DNA from: Thermomucor indicae-seudaticae
Lineage: Eukaryota > Mucoromycota > Mucoromycetes > Mucorales > Lichtheimiaceae
DNA: 35,669 nt
Direction of reading: 5' to 3'
NCBI GenBank assembly: GCA_000787465.1
Contig: JSYX01000362.1
Coordinates: forward strand, 1-35,669
The notes under the pieces are model-generated. The model searched no databases and was not told the origin of the DNA. It worked only from the letters and a program-made list of their open reading frames with translations. Position numbers and translations under genes: made by a program. This document shows positions 21,164 to 30,965 of this stretch, piece by piece; the first letter of the stretch is position 1, and each line of letters begins with the position of its first letter.

Positions 21164-22522
21164 TTTGTATAAAATATAAAGAGAGACAGAAAGAAAGAAA
21201 AAGGTGCGTCTGTGTGTGTGTGTGTGAGAGAGAGAGAGACGAAGTCTTTTTCTAGTAATAACCTAGAAGCCTCTCTCGTTTTGATTTTCATTGTCTACAA
21301 AGTTGTTGTCAAGGTGGGGGGACAATTCTGTTTTCTAACCTGCGAAAAGCACGCTCATGTCCCCCCCGCCCACCCAGATCCAAGGATTCAAAGTCAGCTC
21401 AAAGTTCAAGCGTCAGTTCGTGAGGGCGTTCCGAACTTTAAATTCGCAACGAAGCTCTGGTACATTGGCGTAAGGCCCAACCAGATAGCAATCGCGACCG
21501 GCACTCTATTAAGTCGTTCGACAACGTTCTGTTCACTTTCATCTTGACAAAGAACGATAAGAAGGACAATCTCTGTCTGCTAATGTGGAATAGAGAAAGA
21601 CTGGAACGGCGACTCTATTGCAACTGCTGTCGTAAGCCATGAGTCCTGCACCTGTGGAAGGCAGCAGTCGACAGCAATCACATTGTCCGCGCAATTGCAA
21701 TTGTAGATCCTAGACAAATGAATATGGGCTTTGTCACAGTTACGGCGGCTGCTGCTGGTGGTGGTGGTGATGGTGGACGCTGAAAGCGAGCCAGGATAGT
21801 TCGTCCTTGTTGCCGTTTGTCAAAGTTCTGGCTCGATGGCCAATGCTTTTTCGGACGACGATACGAGCCGGTGTGGCTTGTTGAAGTCGAGCTGCTGTCT
21901 ACGAGCCCCTTTGTTCGACGGAAAGTCATATGGCTTCCTCGTCATGACGTGTCCAAAGAGCTCTGCACGAATGAACACGAATACGACTTGAACGAATACG
22001 AGTGTATTCGAATATGTTCGTATTCGAGGACGATATTTTCCAGGACCATTTATTGTGATCTATTGTACTTTATTCTTATACCCGGGTAACCCTGTGTATT
22101 ACAGTTTCGATCTTTGCTGCTTTCTCTGCCACTCATAATACACCAGACAACAAAAATAAACCAACAAAAGGTACTAATCCAATGCAATATGTGGAACAAC
22201 AACCCAAGATGGAATACGCAACTTATTGTCTGCCGATGCCGCTCCTTCATTGGAATTGATGACGGACATTTGGCTAGTAAAGGTACAGCCATGACTTTTT
22301 AAAACGCCTCAACGCGAGACCATTTAAAAGTGTTGACTCTTGCTTTGGATGAGAGCAAAAAGAACCATCGCCAATTTCTTTCTGTACAGTATTTATGTTT
22401 AGTCATATAAAGTTCAACAAAACCATACTTTGCATCACAGTTTAAGCAGAATAGTACTTGTATATTCAAAATAGTACTTGTGTGTTCAAAAATAGACTCT
22501 TTTTTCTCTCATGACTAACATA
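21164..22522. other. Intergenic stretch with short palindromes and a possible small frame
   Basis: About 1.36 kb. GA/GT microsatellite at 21206-21239. A minus-strand frame from ATG 21929 encodes about 60 basic/Pro-rich residues (SSTSTSHTGSYRRPKKHWP..., then PPPPAAAA) up to a possible GTAACT donor at 21738-21743; it has no family likeness and no clear following exon. A cluster of CGAATACGA words in direct and inverted order lies at 21978-22026. Confidence 0.45.
21978..22026. repeat. Clustered CGAATACGA direct and inverted repeats
   Basis: CGAATACGA at 21978-21986 and 21993-22001, with the inverted copy TCGTATTCG at 22018-22026 and a partial GTATTCG at 22004-22010. They can fold into a hairpin and may be a protein-binding site array. 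Confidence 0.6.
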
Positions 22523-24347
22523 TCATTGGGTATATCGTCCAGCAAGAAATACAACAAGACTTACAGCTGCGATACCAGCCGAAGTTTGACAGAGTGCCGA
22601 GGCACCGTAACTGTCATAGACCGCCCCACCAATAAGGCATCCAAATCCAAATCCAAAACCGGTAAACAACGCTGCTAGAATACCCTGTGCCATCGCTCGT
22701 TGATCAGGTGGGAAGAAACTATCGACTTCAGAGACGCCCGTAGACCATGCAAGTGCAAACGCAGAACCTATTATTATCGCAAGTACATTCATTCATTCAG
22801 AATAATTTTCACTCCCTTCATATCTTTTTCTTTTGCACCATACCATTCACAAGCTGCATGCCAAGCGCCAGTACGACGGAGATCGGATCACCCGGCGACA
22901 GGCACGTGTAAATTAGGTTACGAGCAATGATTGCCAAATGGGACAAACCAATCAAACTCGTGACGCTGAATTCTTCCAGTAACTGTTAGAGATACACAGA
23001 AGTTGAGTCAAACCCCTCTTTTTCTCTTCATTTACCGCTCTTTATGTTTACCTTGTTGGATATCCAGAAGGTGGATACTTCAGCTACGCCACCAATGGGA
23101 CCAGTCCATCCGATCAAAGCCGAGTCAATTCCAAGATCGTTGCGCAAGAACAAGAATAGGAACTGTGCAATCATTGAGTACGAGATACCATAGAGTAACA
23201 TGGTGACCAAGAATGTGCAGACGCGAGGGGCGAGAAGCGAGGATTTGGGGGGCGCCTTAGACTCGGCGTCCGCAAAGGCGGCCAGGGAGGTATCGACAGT
23301 GGGGATGTTGGAGAGAGCGAGGCCAAGGGAGGGCATATGATCCAGGTTGGCGATCCGTTGACTGGCTTCCATCTGAGTGTCTTGGGCGACGGATGTGGCT
23401 GTCCGCAGCAACCTTAGCCTTCCTGCTGTTGTTCCTTCATCATCCTCCATCCATTCGGTGTTGGCGTGGCTGACGGTGCTGTTACGTCGTGCTGGGATAC
23501 CTTCCTCAACGTAATGATGGTAATAGGGTTGTTGGTGGTGGTGGTTGTTCTCGGACGTACTGCCAATGGAAAGCACTCGACTCACAGCGGTCATGAACGA
23601 GGATGCCGCCATCGGTGGTTGGTGCTGTGAAGTCGAACCGTAGCGAGCCGAAATAGCAATCGGATCCCGAAGCCGAGCTTGCTCATTGTATTCGTCAATC
23701 CACTCATTCTGCTGTTCTTCCAGATATTCGTCGGCCGAGGGAGGAAACCGCGTAAAAAGGGCCAGGATCGCAAAGGACGCCACACCGACAGCAAAGACAT
23801 AGAACGCGACCTGAATGCCAGCCTTGCTGATCCACAGCCCGACCAGCAGGATATTGACGCCGTTGGATATGGAGCCCCACAGTCGCTGCTTGCCATACAG
23901 GATCTTTTGATCTCCGAGCATCTTGAGCACCGCGCTGTCGACGAGTGTCGCGACAGGCTGGCCAAAAAAGGCAAACACAAAAGCCAACGATGCCGTGACC
24001 AGAAATGTGATCGTCATCATTGATGACTCATCGGCTGGAACGGCAGCGGCGTCTTCTTCTTCCGGTGAAACAACGAGCCACCCGGGTATAAGCGTCAGTG
24101 TCAGTATAGCCAGACCGCCAATGATGGACAAGACGGTCATGAGCGGGCCGTGCCACGACGGCCGTCGGTCGACAACCACGGTCCAGACTGGACAGGCCAG
24201 ACTCTGCAAGAACGGAGCAATGGCGAGCAATATGCCGATCTGGTTCGAAGGCAAATGGAGTGCCTCATCGTAGAATAATGACAGATATGGTATGGCTGAC
24301 CCAAGAACTGAGTATAGCGTAACGTAAAGGAGTTTTGGAAATATCAT
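22523..24347 (-). CDS. Major facilitator superfamily transporter, MFS_1-like/MFSD6-like
   Basis: Twelve-helix membrane transporter of unknown substrate. Exons 23052-24347, 22844-22982 and 22523-22767 give 559 residues, all phases consistent. The N-terminus MIFPKLLYVTLYSVLGSAIPY is immediately the first helix and matches the MFS_1-like family, where proteins begin with this kind of segment followed by LPSNQIGILLAIAPF and the loop VVDRR. Helices 1-6 are followed by an unusually long cytosolic loop (~residues 215-395) rich in Ser, His and acidic residues (NNHHHQQPYYHHY). Helices 7-12 run from LLAPRVCTFLVTMLLYGISYS onward, with a glycine-rich GFGFGFGCLIGG in helix 11. ATG 24347 is chosen because the frame extends upstream only through a TTG and a GT-repeat 5' UTR. 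Relatives include fungal transporters of unknown cargo. Confidence 0.88.
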
Positions 24348-25741
24348 TGACAAGCCAAAAAGTAATGTGTGTGTGCGTGCGTGGAGAGAGAAAAGAAGAG
24401 AGAAACCAGAGGCGAGAAGGAAAATTGCATAAATACAAAAAAGCTCGTCATACAAAATAGGGTCTCTTTCTCCCTGGGTAGTCTCATTCTCTCGATTGGG
24501 ATCGATAATACGATTTCATGAAACACCACTGTCTCTCCCTCCCCCTTCGTTGAGTAACGAAGCTGGGAGTCAAAATTATCGATAAATCATTTCTCAGCCC
24601 TTCCCGTCGAGAACTGTTTTGCTTCTTTATGCAAAGGATGACTATGAGACAATGCTTCTGTCACCATGTCAAATGTGTCACGAAAATGAAAAAAGAGACG
24701 ATCGATGTTATCAGAATTTTATCAATCGCCCTTTTGCCCACCTTAAGCGCGCCAACTTCTTCGCTTTGCGCATTTTTCTTTCCGATATGCCAAATAAAGC
24801 AATATTGGGTTGTTTGTACAAGCCGAAAGGACAATAACGGATCATCCTTGTCCAACCCGAAACCCTTTCTCCTGTTCTGTACATTGAACGTTCCTAACAA
24901 TTCAGTGGGCAAGAAGAATTGCGCTAATCACGTAGGATTATATCAACGAGATGACACGCACCGCCTTTTTAATACGCGATTCATCGGGAATAGTATTTCG
25001 TAGATACACGGTCGTGTCCAATTTCCGCAAACTGAACTTTATCGATATGAATGATCGTAACATCAATGGGGACAAACCTAAAAAAGAAAAAAGTCTTGAT
25101 TCATGCTGGTACATGTTGACTAAACCAATTGTTTAAATCTACCATGTCGCGCGACATATCAGTTGTCCTTTGGTCTTGGGTTGCGTAATGACACGGATAC
25201 GGTTAGTTATTCATCGGGAAATCTGCTACGTTGCTTCAAACGTTAGATAGGCGTTAAAATCCGAGTCCTCGGCGCAATTTGGATGGTTCATGTCCAACAA
25301 TCAAAGGAAAAGGCTCAGCATTGACAACTCTGCCATACACATACGAAAAGGGGCTTCCTGATACTTACAACCTTTTTCTTCAAGCTCGCATTCCTCGAGA
25401 ACCTCATACTCGTTGCCTTTACCCCCCTGTTATAGCCATAATTCAGGACTCGCAGTAAGGGTAGTATGGCGGGGTACTGAGACGCACGGTCCAATAAGTC
25501 GGGATTTCATGCAAGGGCCCCTTTATCGTTCCTGTATACGTTGCAAAAGGAACAAGACGTCTATGCTTGTATTTATTTCCATTTGAGCCCATTTTTGCTG
25601 ACACGTAAGCAATCATTTCTGATTGCTTACGTATGCTCCAAAGCAAGATAATGCGCTTGCGTAGTCGAGCATGATGCAGCTAAAATTTCTAAGCTCAGTA
25701 GTCTTTAGGCGCATCTTTTTTCTTCCTATCTGTCTTTAATA
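24348..25741. other. Intergenic stretch with one strong hairpin
   Basis: About 1.4 kb between two divergent genes, so it should hold both promoters. Short frames on both strands (for example 24629-25003) have no motif or splice support. One perfect hairpin lies at 25603-25632. Confidence 0.5.
25603..25632. repeat. Perfect 13-bp hairpin with 4-base loop
   Basis: ACGTAAGCAATCA, loop TTTC, then its exact complement TGATTGCTTACGT. It lies 110 bp upstream of the ricin-type lectin start codon. No poly-T follows, so it is not a simple terminator. It may be a palindromic binding site for a dimeric regulator or a cruciform. Confidence 0.8.
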
Positions 25742-27359
25742 ATGTTTCCACCCGGCTACTTTTACATCCTGTCGCGCAAGCACGGCTATGCGCTTGATGT
25801 CTACGATGGACAAACCAAAGTGCGTCTTCTTTTTATAATGAACACACGAAATCCCAACCTTTTTTTCTTTTTCAACTCATCGCATGTTATTAGCCTGATG
25901 CGAACATCATTGTTTGGCCGCAGAAATTCCAGGACTCTGATAATCAGTGAGTTTTCCATGCTGCACGATATTCGACCAAGGGAGAACTTATTTATAAAAT
26001 AGGTTATGGACTTACGATCAGGGCCGTCTCGTGAATAAAAAGTCTGGGCTTGGTAAGAGGGAGAGAGAGAGGCGCGGATAAACGGCGAATAGGCTAATGA
26101 ATGATTCGGTTATATATAATATAAAGTCTTGGACATTAGGCAGAGTAAGCGCTTATGAGTCCATAGGAAAGAGAAAGAGAGCGTATCTTAAGAAAAAACT
26201 GGGACAGGTGCGTTTAAAAAGGACAAGGCAATTATCCAGAATAAGCCAAAGGAGACGCATCAAACACAAGAGGCAAGTGCACAAAAACGTTCACCTTCTC
26301 TTTCTTGACTGCTGATCCAAGCACAGTGGGGTTATGACAATGGGTTTATCTACTCGATGCTGTATCCGTCCATGGTGTTGGATATCAAGGTAATAAATAG
26401 AGACACTGATCCATTGGTAGGCAAGGACATCCATACTTATCTGGAATAACTAGGGTGATAGCGCAGAAGGTGGTGCTCAGGTTCTGCTCTACAAAAGGAA
26501 AGAATGCGACAATTTGAATCAGCAATGGTACCTGGAACCCTATGAACGATTTCAGGCATCCTTAAATATGGCCGCTACCGAAGGGCCTTTGCACAAGAAG
26601 CCAGGCTTTGGACAGCCTCGACTGGGTTATGGAGCTGAAGTTGGCGTCCCACCAGAGCTCAAGAAGCTGCCAGACGACATCAAAGTCGTAGGCGTGAAAG
26701 GAGATGCGCCTGCCACACCATCAGCCCCGATTCCAACGACGGGTATTATCAACAATAACAATAATTCACAGCTTCCGGAAGCTCTGGCTGCTGGTAATTA
26801 CCCTGGTGGATATCAGCCTGGATCCGCTACCCAGACTGGACCCAGTCCTCAACCGGCTTATCCTCCTCAGTCATCCTACCCACCGCCTCAACGATCTCCA
26901 GTCAACTATCAGCAAGCAAGCGCATATCCACCACCACCAACAACATCTTCGTCATCAACGCCAGCCTATCCTCCTCCTCCTCCGGTGTCCCGACCTGGTG
27001 GTTACCCTCCTATGCCTTCTGCCTCAAGCAGCTACCCGCCTCCGAAGTACCCAGACAGCTCAGACTATCCACCGCCGCCATCAACGTCCGGTTACAATTA
27101 TCCGCCGCCCTCGTCGTCATCATCCAGCCATTCTTCGTACCCACCTGCTCAGTCAAGCTATCCACCACCGCAACCACCTAGACCCAGTGATATGTACCCG
27201 CCTCCGCCGTCGGGTTCACCACCGGGTCCTGGTGGTTTCTATCCACCTCCAGCTGCCGGAGGTTTCTATCCTCCTCCGCAGACGTCGATGCCCAGCCCTC
27301 ATCAAGGAGGATATCCTCCTCCACCACCTAGTGGTGGCTATCCATCCTACCCGCAATAA
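25742..27359 (+). CDS. Ricin-type beta-trefoil (RICIN) protein with long proline/tyrosine-rich tail
   Basis: Seven exons (25742-25819, 25894-25946, 26003-26052, 26127-26144, 26208-26272, 26327-26389, 26454-27359) give 410 residues. The first ~150 residues form one beta-trefoil with three QxW motifs at Q44-L-W46, Q87-E-W89 and Q132-Q-W134, evenly spaced by 43-45 residues, and repeated LDxx motifs (ALDVYDG, VLDIRQ, VLDIKGD). No signal peptide is seen, so it is probably intracellular. Residues ~215-410 are a disordered tail of YPPPP/YPPPQ repeats like those of proteins that bind phase-separated or WW-domain partners. Exon 4 is an 18-bp microexon. The intron 26273-26326 needs a GC donor (AG|GCAAGT) to produce the QEW motif; a GT alternative four bases on would change it to EATQW. 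An AATAAA overlaps the stop codon (27355-27360). Confidence 0.88.
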
Positions 27360-27461
27360 AAAAAATATTGCGCCATGTATCAAAGTAATAAACTTTATAT
27401 TATACAAGCTGGAGAGAAAGAATTAATGCAAGATGTACAGTACATACCAAATGACAAACTG

Positions 27462-27481
27462 ATATATATATATATATATAT
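27462..27481. repeat. (TA)n microsatellite between convergent genes
   Basis: TA run two bases beyond the COQ2 stop, in the 124-bp gap between the stop codons of the lectin gene and COQ2. Confidence 0.9.
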
Positions 27482-27483
27482 GT

Positions 27484-28695
27484 CTAAGCGGTGTGCATGG
27501 CAGCCCAAGCGGCATCGGCCACGATACCGGACCAAACCATGGCACCGACATGATGATTACTTTTAAATTTCAGCCAGCAGCTTTTGGGATCATCATAGTT
27601 GACTGTTCTGAGCTGCCAAGCCAAGTGAGCAGCCGGGCCAGCTACGCTGATGAGGTAAAAGGGCAGGCCCTGCCCGTTCATGTAGCCCGCGAGGGCGGTG
27701 AGGCCGACAAAGGCGGACGAGAAGCCGGCCAGCCATTGCGGGGTCCTTTCGCCAAAGCGTAAGGCTGTGGATTTGACGCCAGCAATGATATCGTCTTGTT
27801 TATCCTGGTGAGCATAGATGGTGTCGTAGGTGAGGGTCCAAGCGATGCCGCCGAGGTACAGGGGCACACAAACGGCTGGATCGATGGAACCCGTCATGGC
27901 GGACCAGCCTACCAGAGCACCATAGTTGAATGCCATGCCCAGAACGACTTGGGGCCAATACGTGATGCGTTTCATGAGAGGGTAGGTGATGACGAGGGCC
28001 ATGGAGGACAGAGTCGCGTAAATGCTTTTAGCAGAGATCAATAAATGAATGAATCCGTACTGAAAGAGAACAGACTTACGTGTATTCGTTGAGCGTCAAG
28101 AGAACGCAGAGACCGCCAAGACACTGAAGACCGGTAAAGGCGATCGCTTGAGGAACACTGACTGTACCAGCAGCCAACGGACGTATCTTGGTTCGCTCGA
28201 CCTTGTTATCAAAATCCCGGTCCCACAAGTCGTTGATGGTGCATCCTGCGCCGCGCATCATGATGGCTCCGATGCCGAATAAGCCGAGCATCGTCGCTGT
28301 GCTGCTCACGGAAAGATGGTGGCTATACGATGCCATGGTAATACCCCACGCTAGTGAATATAAAGTGTGAGTGGCGGGGCCCAACAAATATATGTTAAGG
28401 CAAGATAGATGGGTTTACCGCATGGCCAATAGAGTAGCCAGGTGCCGATGGGTTTATCGATACGAGCCAGAAACGCATACGGTGCGACCTTGGACGGAAG
28501 ACGATCGAGCCAGTTGCCGTAACGCAACACACGCCGTTCTTCTTGCTGCTGCTGCTGCTTGTTTTGTTGTTCTAACGTGGTTACCCATCGCACTGGAGCG
28601 TACAAGACCGACGGCCGGTGCTGACAAACGGAGAGCTGACGGTGACAAAGCTGCCTTGTCGTCAATAGTATTCGTGTGGCCATGCTGATCCTCAT
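27484..28695 (-). CDS. COQ2: 4-hydroxybenzoate polyprenyltransferase, mitochondrial (COQ2)
   Basis: Membrane prenyltransferase that attaches the polyprenyl chain to 4-hydroxybenzoate in ubiquinone synthesis, at the inner mitochondrial membrane. Exons 28419-28695, 28080-28350 and 27484-28024 give 362 residues, near the yeast length. Both Asp-rich UbiA motifs are intact: NDLWDRDFD (~132-140) with following [11 protein letters not shown], and [12 protein letters not shown] (~250-261) with following [10 protein letters not shown]. The segment [19 protein letters not shown] before intron 1 is the typical first helix. The N-terminus ([15 protein letters not shown], basic, no acids) fits a mitochondrial presequence. 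Two ATGs (28695 and 28683) are possible; the first is given. It is divergent from the small gene at 28854 with 158 bp between start codons. Confidence 0.95.
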
Positions 28696-28853
28696 CTTTT
28701 GTCGGTCGATCAATGGTGAGTCAGTATGCCAAAATACCGGGTCCCCCCCTCTCTCAAACTCAAATACGGGGGAACTTCTTTAACCGAATTTCTGTGACTG
28801 ATTCGCGGAGGCAGCTTTCTTTTTTGCCAACGCAACAACAGCTTGTTGTGTGA

Positions 28854-29290
28854 ATGGGCGACTCAATGATGCAAAATCACACACGATGCCAATTCCCAAC
28901 GTCTTGTACATATCTTGTGGCGCAATGTAAAAGGGGGTGTTCCTTCCCTTCATTGCCGATCAGTGCAGCCAAAGAAGAAGCCAGGTTGCTTTTTGACCTG
29001 GGCATTGAATTGAAGCGCATCAAAGTGGTCGCCGATATGCTGCTACTGTCCAAAGAACACGATATTGTTTTCACCAGCCGTGGCATAGGTCAATCGACAC
29101 ATGCAAAAAAGAAGACCACTCTTACAAGAAACCAGTACTGTTTTCCCCAGGCGTTACATTTCGTATGTGGGCTATTGCCGGTGCCTATGGGGTTGGGAAA
29201 CGCCCATACGCTACAATGATTGCTGAAACTTGCAACAACGAACATGAACATTTATCAGTAAAGCTACCCCCACCTGGGGGTGTAGTATGA
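28854..29290 (+). CDS. Small uncharacterised protein
   Basis: Not recognised, but it looks like a real gene. Exon 28854-29088 joins in phase 1, through an intron of 62 bp (29089-29150, GTCAAT...TTTTCCCCAG), to exon 29151-29290, giving about 124 residues. The middle is charged and helical (KEEARLLFDLGIELKRIKVV, then LLLSKEHDIVFTSRGIG). Exon 2 begins VTFRMWAIAGAYGVGKRPYA and ends HLSVKLPPPGGVV. The first 24 residues look poorly coding: a further 42-bp in-frame intron (28927-28968) is possible, or translation may start differently. The start codon is 158 bp from the COQ2 start on the other strand, so a shared bidirectional promoter is likely, and a mitochondrial role can be guessed only from that. 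No motif confirms it. Confidence 0.55.
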
Positions 29291-29336
29291 AATTGTCAGT
29301 CAAAGGCATTGGGGCCCGCGAAATTACAGAGAAATA

Positions 29337-30587
29337 TCATGATGGACGCCAGTGAACGACCACATTTTTGCCTTCAAAACCCAGATAGGACTTTTGTATT
29401 CGTTCATCTTTTTCGCAGAGATACTGGATCAGATCTTGCGTGGTTGCCACGGGCTGACCGTTGGACAGCCGACGATGCCGGTTTTCGTGACCAAAGACGC
29501 AACAGGGCACGACCGCAAACGCCTTGCCGAGCTTGAGCGCGGTGTCCACGATGGGCTCTGTGGCCTGATCGGCGTGCATGCCGACCAGCAGCGCCGTGTT
29601 CTGGATCAAACCCGGGTGGTCCTCCAAGAAGTGGTCGTCCAGCCAGGTGGCCATGTAGACAGGCTCGAGGTCGTGCGGCCACTGGTCCGAGATGAGCGGC
29701 GCTGTGCAGTCTGGACTCTGATGGTGGACCATCCGGCACGTCAGCCGTCGGATGCGGTTGTACCAGTGTTTCGGCCGCTTGCGTATCTCGGGCTCCACCA
29801 CCGTGCACGGGACACCATAGCCGTGAGTGAGGAACATCGATACCTCGCCCTTTCCGCCCGCCACGTCCAGTATGCCTCCTCCTCGTACGAGATCGCCACC
29901 AAAGGTCTGGTAGATCCACTGGGCAAACACCATGGCGCGTAGCGCATGTGACTTTTTAGCGGACGGATGATGCGGATCGTCTGGGTTATGCGTCACGCGA
30001 CGGCGAATCTCGAGCCGCTCCAGCATGTAATGTTTGCGCGCCTCTCGGTACGCGTCGCCGTCTGCGGCAGGATGCAGGAACGGGCAATCGGGCAGCTGTC
30101 TGCATGCGCGCTGGCTGATCCAGAACTTGCAGTAGATTTCGCTCTTTTGTTTGCGTGATCCGTCCCATTGGCGCAAGGTCGGCTTCGGCCCGCTGCTGCC
30201 GAGCGGCGGGTCTGCCATGAATGGGCGGCCGGATGGCGCGGCGGCGGCATTATACTGATGCGTGACCGTGACGGGCATGTTGGATTGCCACACCTTGTAT
30301 GGCTTTTGCTCGTATTCGGACGGATCGGTCGGTAGACCGACTTGGGCCGCAATGACATCGCCTAGCTTGATGGACCGGAAGACGTCCATCAGCGCGTCGC
30401 GGGTCATGGTGCCGTCGTCGCTGCGGAAAAGAATTTGCTCCTTGACGTTGTTGTCATCGTGAATCAGGACGTCAATGAAGAACAGGTCTTTGGAAAGCCG
30501 GCGGCGGTGCCGGATCTGGCCGCGCACGGTGCATGTAATCACGAGTGGTCGGCTGAATCGGGTATCCTTGTTGTTGTCAAGAGGCAT
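29337..30587 (-). CDS. OB-fold / CCCH zinc finger / SAM-methyltransferase-like fusion protein
   Basis: Single-exon gene, 416 residues from ATG 30587 (MPLDNNKD). Residues ~15-108 look like an anticodon-binding type OB fold (LVITCTVRGQIRHRRRLSKD, then LFFIDVLI), as in class II aminoacyl-tRNA synthetases. A CCCH zinc finger follows with C153-x8-C162-x5-C168-x3-H172 (CKFWISQRAC, DCPFLH). The C-terminal half begins with a Rossmann-type SAM site GGILDVAGGKGEVSMFL (~238-254), then VVEP and a later DDHFLEDHPG, where methyltransferases hold acidic ligands. OB fold plus CCCH suggests an RNA, probably tRNA, substrate; this is inference. The gene lacks introns although almost every neighbour is intron-rich. 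The frame extends two codons beyond ATG 30587 only through GTG. Confidence 0.85.
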   Translation of the reverse strand: MPLDNNKDTRFSRPLVITCTVRGQIRHRRRLSKDLFFIDVLIHDDNNVKEQILFRSDDGTMTRDALMDVFRSIKLGDVIAAQVGLPTDPSEYEQKPYKVWQSNMPVTVTHQYNAAAAPSGRPFMADPPLGSSGPKPTLRQWDGSRKQKSEIYCKFWISQRACRQLPDCPFLHPAADGDAYREARKHYMLERLEIRRRVTHNPDDPHHPSAKKSHALRAMVFAQWIYQTFGGDLVRGGGILDVAGGKGEVSMFLTHGYGVPCTVVEPEIRKRPKHWYNRIRRLTCRMVHHQSPDCTAPLISDQWPHDLEPVYMATWLDDHFLEDHPGLIQNTALLVGMHADQATEPIVDTALKLGKAFAVVPCCVFGHENRHRRLSNGQPVATTQDLIQYLCEKDERIQKSYLGFEGKNVVVHWRPS

Positions 30588-30965
30588 TCTCACTGCGGCA
30601 ATCGAAAAAATTCTCTTTTGTTAGAAGTCCGGGGGGGGGGAGGTTGATTGAAAGAGGATTAGTATTGCCCAAGGCGCGCAGGCATGCCCGCACCTGTGGG
30701 TGTCAAGTCAACGTCTTGTCTCTTTTTGTCAGATCTCAGTAAGACGGGGTATACAGCGACAGGCACTTCTTTTTCAAACTCTTTTGTTGTTGTTGCACTC
30801 AAGGTAACGATGCCGTACCGGGGGTTGCATCACAGCAGCGGCCAGTGATGCCGAGGAAAAACATTTGGGGGGCACACAAGATGGAGAGAAAAAGAAATAG
30901 GAGCGCTATGACCTCTAGATTTTTCTTTCTTGGCAACACCGAATATCACGTGTCTATGCAACAGT
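30588..30965. other. Intergenic stretch between two minus-strand genes
   Basis: About 380 bp, holding the promoter of the OB/CCCH gene and the 3' UTR of the dehydrogenase gene. Contains a run of nine to ten G at 30631-30640. No gene seen. Confidence 0.5.

Noticed and set aside
23028..24455. Longer start for the MFS transporter beyond ATG 24347
   Set aside because: The upstream part opens with TTG and runs through a GT-repeat and pyrimidine-rich leader; family proteins begin near the MIFPKLLY segment.
29404..29919. Minus-strand 171-codon His/Arg-rich frame
   Set aside because: It is a shifted frame inside the OB/CCCH/methyltransferase gene, without motifs.
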